From positions 1 through 7,515 of the forward strand of contig CAAFRM010000159.1 in the NCBI GenBank assembly GCA_900765465.1: DNA of 7,515 bases, read 5' to 3'. The number at the start of each line of letters is the position of its first letter. Positions within the stretch are counted from its first letter, which is position 1. A program made the translations under genes and the position numbers. Source of the DNA: an uncultured Prevotella sp. (GTDB lineage: Bacteria > Bacteroidota > Bacteroidia > Bacteroidales > Bacteroidaceae). The notes beneath the pieces are model-generated. The model saw only the letters and a program-made list of their open reading frames with translations, did not search any database and was not told the origin of the DNA. Below are positions 4,893 to 7,515 of this stretch, one piece after another.

Positions 4893-4965
4893 AGCGGAAA
4901 ACGGGACTCGGACCCGCGACCCCAACCTTGGCAAGGTTGTGCTCTACCAACTGAGCTATTTCCGC
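4893..4965 (-). tRNA. tRNA-Gly(GCC)
   Basis: A 73-base cloverleaf. The acceptor GCGGAAA/TTTCCGC is perfect, the D-arm is GCTC...GAGC, the anticodon arm CAACC-TTGCCAA-GGTTG gives anticodon GCC (plus 4930-4932), the T-arm GCGGG-TCCGAGT-CCCGT has one wobble pair, and the discriminator is U. CCA is not encoded. It is the first gene after the promoter at 4984-5015. Confidence 0.97.
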
Positions 4966-4983
4966 ATTTCTTAATTGCGAGTG

Positions 4984-5015
4984 CAAAGGTAGTATAATTT
5001 CTTGAATCCACCAAA
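4984..5015 (-). promoter_or_regulatory. Promoter of the tRNA-Gly/tRNA-Leu operon
   Basis: The minus strand carries TTTG (5012-5015), a 20-base spacer and TACCTTTG (4984-4991), a full match to the Bacteroidetes -33/-7 promoter. The tRNA-Gly 5' end is 19 bases after the -7 box, leaving a leader of roughly 12 bases. It probably also serves the lipoprotein and comM genes downstream. Confidence 0.88.
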
Positions 5016-5031
5016 TGTGTTTACATATTTT

Positions 5032-5055
5032 AAGAAAAATGCCGCATTTTTTCTT
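5032..5055 (-). terminator. Probable terminator between lipoprotein gene and tRNA operon
   Basis: AAGAAAAATG and CATTTTTTCTT face each other around a 3-base loop, giving a stem of about 7-10 bp with one unpaired base and T-runs in both orientations. It lies 42 bases after the stop of the gene at 5097 and upstream of the tRNA promoter. The stem has few G-C pairs, so strength is uncertain. Confidence 0.5.
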
Positions 5056-5065
5056 TGTAATAGGT

Positions 5066-5095
5066 GGATTTTCTAGGAATATCGCATGAAAATCC
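5066..5095 (-). other. Stem-loop directly after the Rieske-like lipoprotein gene
   Basis: GGATTTTC (5066-5073) and GAAAATCC (5088-5095) form a perfect 8-bp stem with a 14-base loop, beginning next to the stop codon at 5097. No U-tract follows directly. It may stabilise the 3' end ahead of the terminator at 5032-5055. Confidence 0.45.
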
Positions 5096-5096
5096 T

Positions 5097-5768
5097 TTAA
5101 TTTCCTACTGTAATCACACTTCCGATGACGCCGGAGTAAGTTACTCGGTATTGCATCAGCGGCTTGTCTTCCTTAGTTTTTCCTCCACTTGTCACGGTTC
5201 CGTTCTCCAAACTATACACTCTTTTGCATTTGTTGCAGATGACCGACTGTCTGTTTCCGGTCCATTCCAGCGGATAGTTGGTTCCGCCATATTGCAGGAT
5301 GCAGTTGAGGCATTGTCTGTCCCAAGCCACGTATCCGTTAAAATTGGATAGGCCCATGATGAAGCCGTTCTTCGTGGCATCCTTCAGGTCGTTTCCCGCT
5401 CCAAGATAGCTGTAGTTGGCATAATTCTCCTTGGCAGTAGAGAGAACGATGGTCTCGGTCTTGTTCTTTCCGTCGTTGGGAGTGGAGTAGAGGTTCCATG
5501 CTCCGTTCACCTTCTTGGCGCTTACCATCGTATAGGTTCCTGCTCCCTGAAGAGCATTCTCGATGGTGCTGCCAGGGTGATAGATGGTTCTGAAGATGAA
5601 TTGGCAGGGATAGCGTGTACTGATGCTGTTGTCGGCATTGCATGATGTCAGGATGCTTCCGCCCAGCAGAATAGCTGCTGCCGGAAGGCACAAACAAAGC
5701 AAGAGCATAGCTTGGTTAACTATGCTCTTCACCTTATTATATATATGTACCTTATTTATTATATACAT
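5097..5768 (-). CDS. Lipoprotein with Rieske-like domain bearing CxxC/CxxC
   Basis: A 223-residue predicted lipoprotein. A basic N-region (1-20) and hydrophobic core (21-39) lead to lipobox ILTSC with C43. Residues about 90-220 follow the pattern of Bacteroidetes lipoproteins with a Rieske-like fold: YVAWDRQCLNC (C153, C156), LEW, VICNKCKRVYSLENG (C178, C181), then SGG and LMQYRV. Classical Rieske sites are CxH and CxxH; here both histidines are absent and the two pairs are CxxC, which fits a zinc or rubredoxin-like site or a structural relic better than a [2Fe-2S] Rieske cluster. This is inference from residues, and the partner is unknown. The ATG at 5768 is chosen because GAAGAAGAA precedes it and it gives a charged N-region; the later M21 would lack one. 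It starts 49 bases after argH, with no promoter seen between. Confidence 0.8.
   Translation of the reverse strand: MYIINKVHIYNKVKSIVNQAMLLLCLCLPAAAILLGGSILTSCNADNSISTRYPCQFIFRTIYHPGSTIENALQGAGTYTMVSAKKVNGAWNLYSTPNDGKNKTETIVLSTAKENYANYSYLGAGNDLKDATKNGFIMGLSNFNGYVAWDRQCLNCILQYGGTNYPLEWTGNRQSVICNKCKRVYSLENGTVTSGGKTKEDKPLMQYRVTYSGVIGSVITVGN
5701..5729 (-). other. Strong stem-loop inside the signal-peptide coding region
   Basis: AAGAGCATAG (5701-5710) and CTATGCTCTT (5720-5729) are perfect 10-base arms around a 9-base loop. The structure begins about 40 bases after the ATG of the Rieske-like lipoprotein gene, covers codons for residues about 14-23, and holds the internal ATG of M21 in its distal arm. 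Confidence 0.65.
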
Positions 5769-5817
5769 TTCTTCTTCAGTTTGATTACTTTGATGGCATC
5801 AGATGACACACCCCTGC

Positions 5818-7155
5818 TTACTTCAGCAAGTCTTTCTCGGCATTCTCCATGCGCTCGAAGTGGAACTCTGAGAGGGTTTTCTCCATCAGTTCCTGAATCT
5901 TGTCGTTGCAGAGGTTGCCGATGCTTCCCTCATGCGTATGGTGAATATCCTTGTTTGGCTTGAATTCGCCCGCTTCGATTTCCAGTCCCACCTTCTTGTA
6001 GGCATCACGGAAAGGCATGCCGTTGGCGGCAAGCTGGTTCACCTCTTCTACGGAGAACATTGGGTCGTAGCGAGGATCATCGAGGATGTGCTCGTTCACC
6101 TCCATCTTGTTGATGATGTAAGCTGCCATCTGTAGGCAGTCTTTCAACTCATCGAAGGCAGGAAGGAACACTTCCTTGATAATCTGAAGGTCGCGGAAGT
6201 AACCCACAGGCAGGTTGTTCATGATGAGCATCACCTGCTGGGGCAAGCTCTGCAGCTTGTTGCTCTTGGCGCGAATCAGCTCGAATACATCTGGGTTCTT
6301 CTTGTGAGGCATGATGCTGGAACCGGTGGTGCACTCCTTAGGCAACTTCACGAATCCGAAGTTCTGGCAGTTGAACATGCAGGCGTCGAAAGCCATCTTT
6401 GCCAGTGTTCCTGCCACGGTAGCCATGGCGAAAGCCACGTTGCGCTCCATCTTTCCTCTGCCCATCTGGGCATAGACCACATTATAGTCCATACTGTCGA
6501 AGCCGAGAAGCTCGGTGGTCATGGTGCGGTTCAGTGGGAATGAGCTTCCATAACCGGCTGCGCTACCCAATGGGTTGCGGTTGGTCATGCGGTAAGCTGC
6601 CTGGAGGAAAAGCATGTCGTCGGCAAGTCCCTCGGCATAAGCGCCAAACCAGAGTCCGAACGATGAAGGCATTGCCACCTGCAGGTGGGTGTAGCCCGGC
6701 ATCAATACATCCTTGTACTGGTTACTCTTCTGAATCAGCTCGTCGAAGAGAATCTTCACGGCATCCACAATCTCCTTCAACTCATGACGGGTGAAGAGCT
6801 TGAGGTCTACCAGTACCTGGTCGTTGCGCGATCTTCCCGAATGAATCTTTTTGCCCATGTCGCCCAGTTTCTGGGTGAGCATCAGTTCTACTTGGGAATG
6901 AACATCCTCCACGCCGTCTTCGATAACGAACTCGCCCTTGTCGGCGATGGCGTAGATATTCTTCAATTCTGCGAGGAGCTGGGTAAGCTCATCCTTCTCC
7001 AGGAGTCCGATGCTTTCGAGCATGGTGATGTGTGCCATACTTCCCAGCACGTCATACTTGGCGAGATAGAGGTCGAGTTCACGGTCGCGGCCTACGGTGA
7101 ATCGTTCTATTTCCTTGTTTACTTCAAAGTTCTTTTCCCAAAGTTTATGTGCCAT
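5818..7155 (-). CDS. argH: Argininosuccinate lyase
   Basis: Cytoplasmic enzyme that splits argininosuccinate into arginine and fumarate, the last step of arginine biosynthesis. The 445 residues form a complete member of the fumarase/aspartase superfamily, close to the usual length of about 460. Visible signatures are DVHSQVE (84-90), HSGRSRND (105-112), YTHLQVAMP (155-163) with the conserved TH pair, NPLGSAAGYG (194-203), and the superfamily signature GSSIMPHKKNPD (278-289), whose serine loop supplies the catalytic base in studied members. The start at 7155 lies 15 bases after the stop of the SRPBCC-like gene, indicating an operon; the start region is A-rich (AATAAAAAGATACAATT). No other arg gene and no ARG-box-like site was recognised in the window, so regulation is not visible. 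Confidence 0.97.
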   Translation of the reverse strand: MAHKLWEKNFEVNKEIERFTVGRDRELDLYLAKYDVLGSMAHITMLESIGLLEKDELTQLLAELKNIYAIADKGEFVIEDGVEDVHSQVELMLTQKLGDMGKKIHSGRSRNDQVLVDLKLFTRHELKEIVDAVKILFDELIQKSNQYKDVLMPGYTHLQVAMPSSFGLWFGAYAEGLADDMLFLQAAYRMTNRNPLGSAAGYGSSFPLNRTMTTELLGFDSMDYNVVYAQMGRGKMERNVAFAMATVAGTLAKMAFDACMFNCQNFGFVKLPKECTTGSSIMPHKKNPDVFELIRAKSNKLQSLPQQVMLIMNNLPVGYFRDLQIIKEVFLPAFDELKDCLQMAAYIINKMEVNEHILDDPRYDPMFSVEEVNQLAANGMPFRDAYKKVGLEIEAGEFKPNKDIHHTHEGSIGNLCNDKIQELMEKTLSEFHFERMENAEKDLLK

Positions 7156-7170
7156 AATTGTATCTTTTTA

Positions 7171-7515
7171 TTAATCCTGATATGGAATCATCGCCAGGGC
7201 GTCTGCAATCTTCTCGATGCCTTCCTGCAATGGCTTCTTCACCATACCCTTGATAAACATGTTGAGCTCTGCCTTGATGGTGAGCTTCATCTTGCATGAG
7301 AATTCTCCTGTAGGGAGCAGCTGAATCCAGAAGTTGAACGGGATAGGGCTGTTCTCTGTCTCGAATTTGATGGTCTTGGGAAAATCTCTGTCGATGATGC
7401 GCATCTTCAGGTCGCCCACCATTGGGGCGTTGATAGTGATGCTGTCGCTGTCGAATCTCAGGTCCTTGAGTTTCTCCATTTCCTTTCTCTTGTCCTCAGG
7501 AATCTGGTCTTTCAC
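7171..7515 (-). CDS. SRPBCC-fold (START/polyketide-cyclase-like) protein, 5' end outside window
   Basis: The last 115 codons including stop of a gene entering from the right edge. The GTG at 7513-7515 is probably an internal valine: the pattern VKDQIPEDK matches an internal segment I recall from a conserved Bacteroidetes SRPBCC family, in which about 30 residues precede it. Visible features are the alternating strands FDSDSITINA, GDLKMRIIDR, KTIKFETENSPIPFNFWIQL and CKMKLTIKAEL, followed by a C-terminal helix KPLQEGIEKIADALAMIPY that would close the hydrophobic cavity of this fold. The natural ligand is unknown. It is followed after 15 bases by argH and is likely co-transcribed with it. Confidence 0.8.
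   Translation of the reverse strand: MKDQIPEDKRKEMEKLKDLRFDSDSITINAPMVGDLKMRIIDRDFPKTIKFETENSPIPFNFWIQLLPTGEFSCKMKLTIKAELNMFIKGMVKKPLQEGIEKIADALAMIPYQD

Noticed and set aside
4681..4986. Minus-strand ORF of 101 codons across both tRNA genes
   Set aside because: It is made of tRNA-Gly and tRNA-Leu sequence and overlaps the lipoprotein start in another frame; such ORFs are common artefacts over tRNAs.
6685..7299. Plus-strand ORF of 204 codons opposite argH
   Set aside because: It is the antisense shadow of strongly conserved argH coding sequence. Its peptide has no recognisable family and it has no promoter box or start region of its own.

Overview
The window looks like a chromosomal segment of a Bacteroidales bacterium, most likely Prevotellaceae (Prevotella/Segatella type). 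The evidence is promoter boxes of the Bacteroidetes form TAnnTTTG, A-rich translation starts mostly without Shine-Dalgarno sequence, lipoproteins with LTSC lipoboxes, and protein families recalled as typical of that order. The species is an inference. Every supported gene lies on the minus strand, so transcription runs from high to low coordinates.

In transcription order, the right part holds the end of an SRPBCC-fold protein (7171-7515, cut by the window edge), then argH (argininosuccinate lyase), then a lipoprotein with a degenerate Rieske-like four-cysteine domain. These three are closely spaced and may form one unit, closed by stem-loops near 5032-5095. A strong promoter (4984-5015) then drives tRNA-Gly(GCC) and tRNA-Leu(UAA). 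Only 26 bases after tRNA-Leu starts a lipoprotein with a thioredoxin-like fold that lacks the redox cysteines, followed after 42 bases by comM/yifB, an AAA+ ATPase of the ComM family. No promoter or terminator was seen between the tRNAs and these genes, so a mixed tRNA-mRNA operon is likely.

The most interesting part is 1178-2030, between comM and metG. It would usually be left blank, but it holds two paralogous 32-codon genes (1257-1355 and 1773-1871). Their peptides are identical at 23 of 32 residues, while 12 of the 23 conserved residues use different synonymous codons, a strong sign that both are translated and under selection. Each has its own TACCTTTG promoter box (exactly 500 bp apart), paired G-tracts 20 bp apart just upstream, a TTGTGACAA dyad in the leader, a conserved A-rich start region and an intrinsic terminator. 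The peptides look like single-pass membrane proteins with a conserved glutamate inside the hydrophobic stretch. Their function is unknown.

The left end holds the first 343 codons of metG (methionyl-tRNA synthetase), cut within its KMSKS-type loop. Apart from the two small genes the content is conserved housekeeping and envelope genes. No mobile element, CRISPR array or phage gene was seen.
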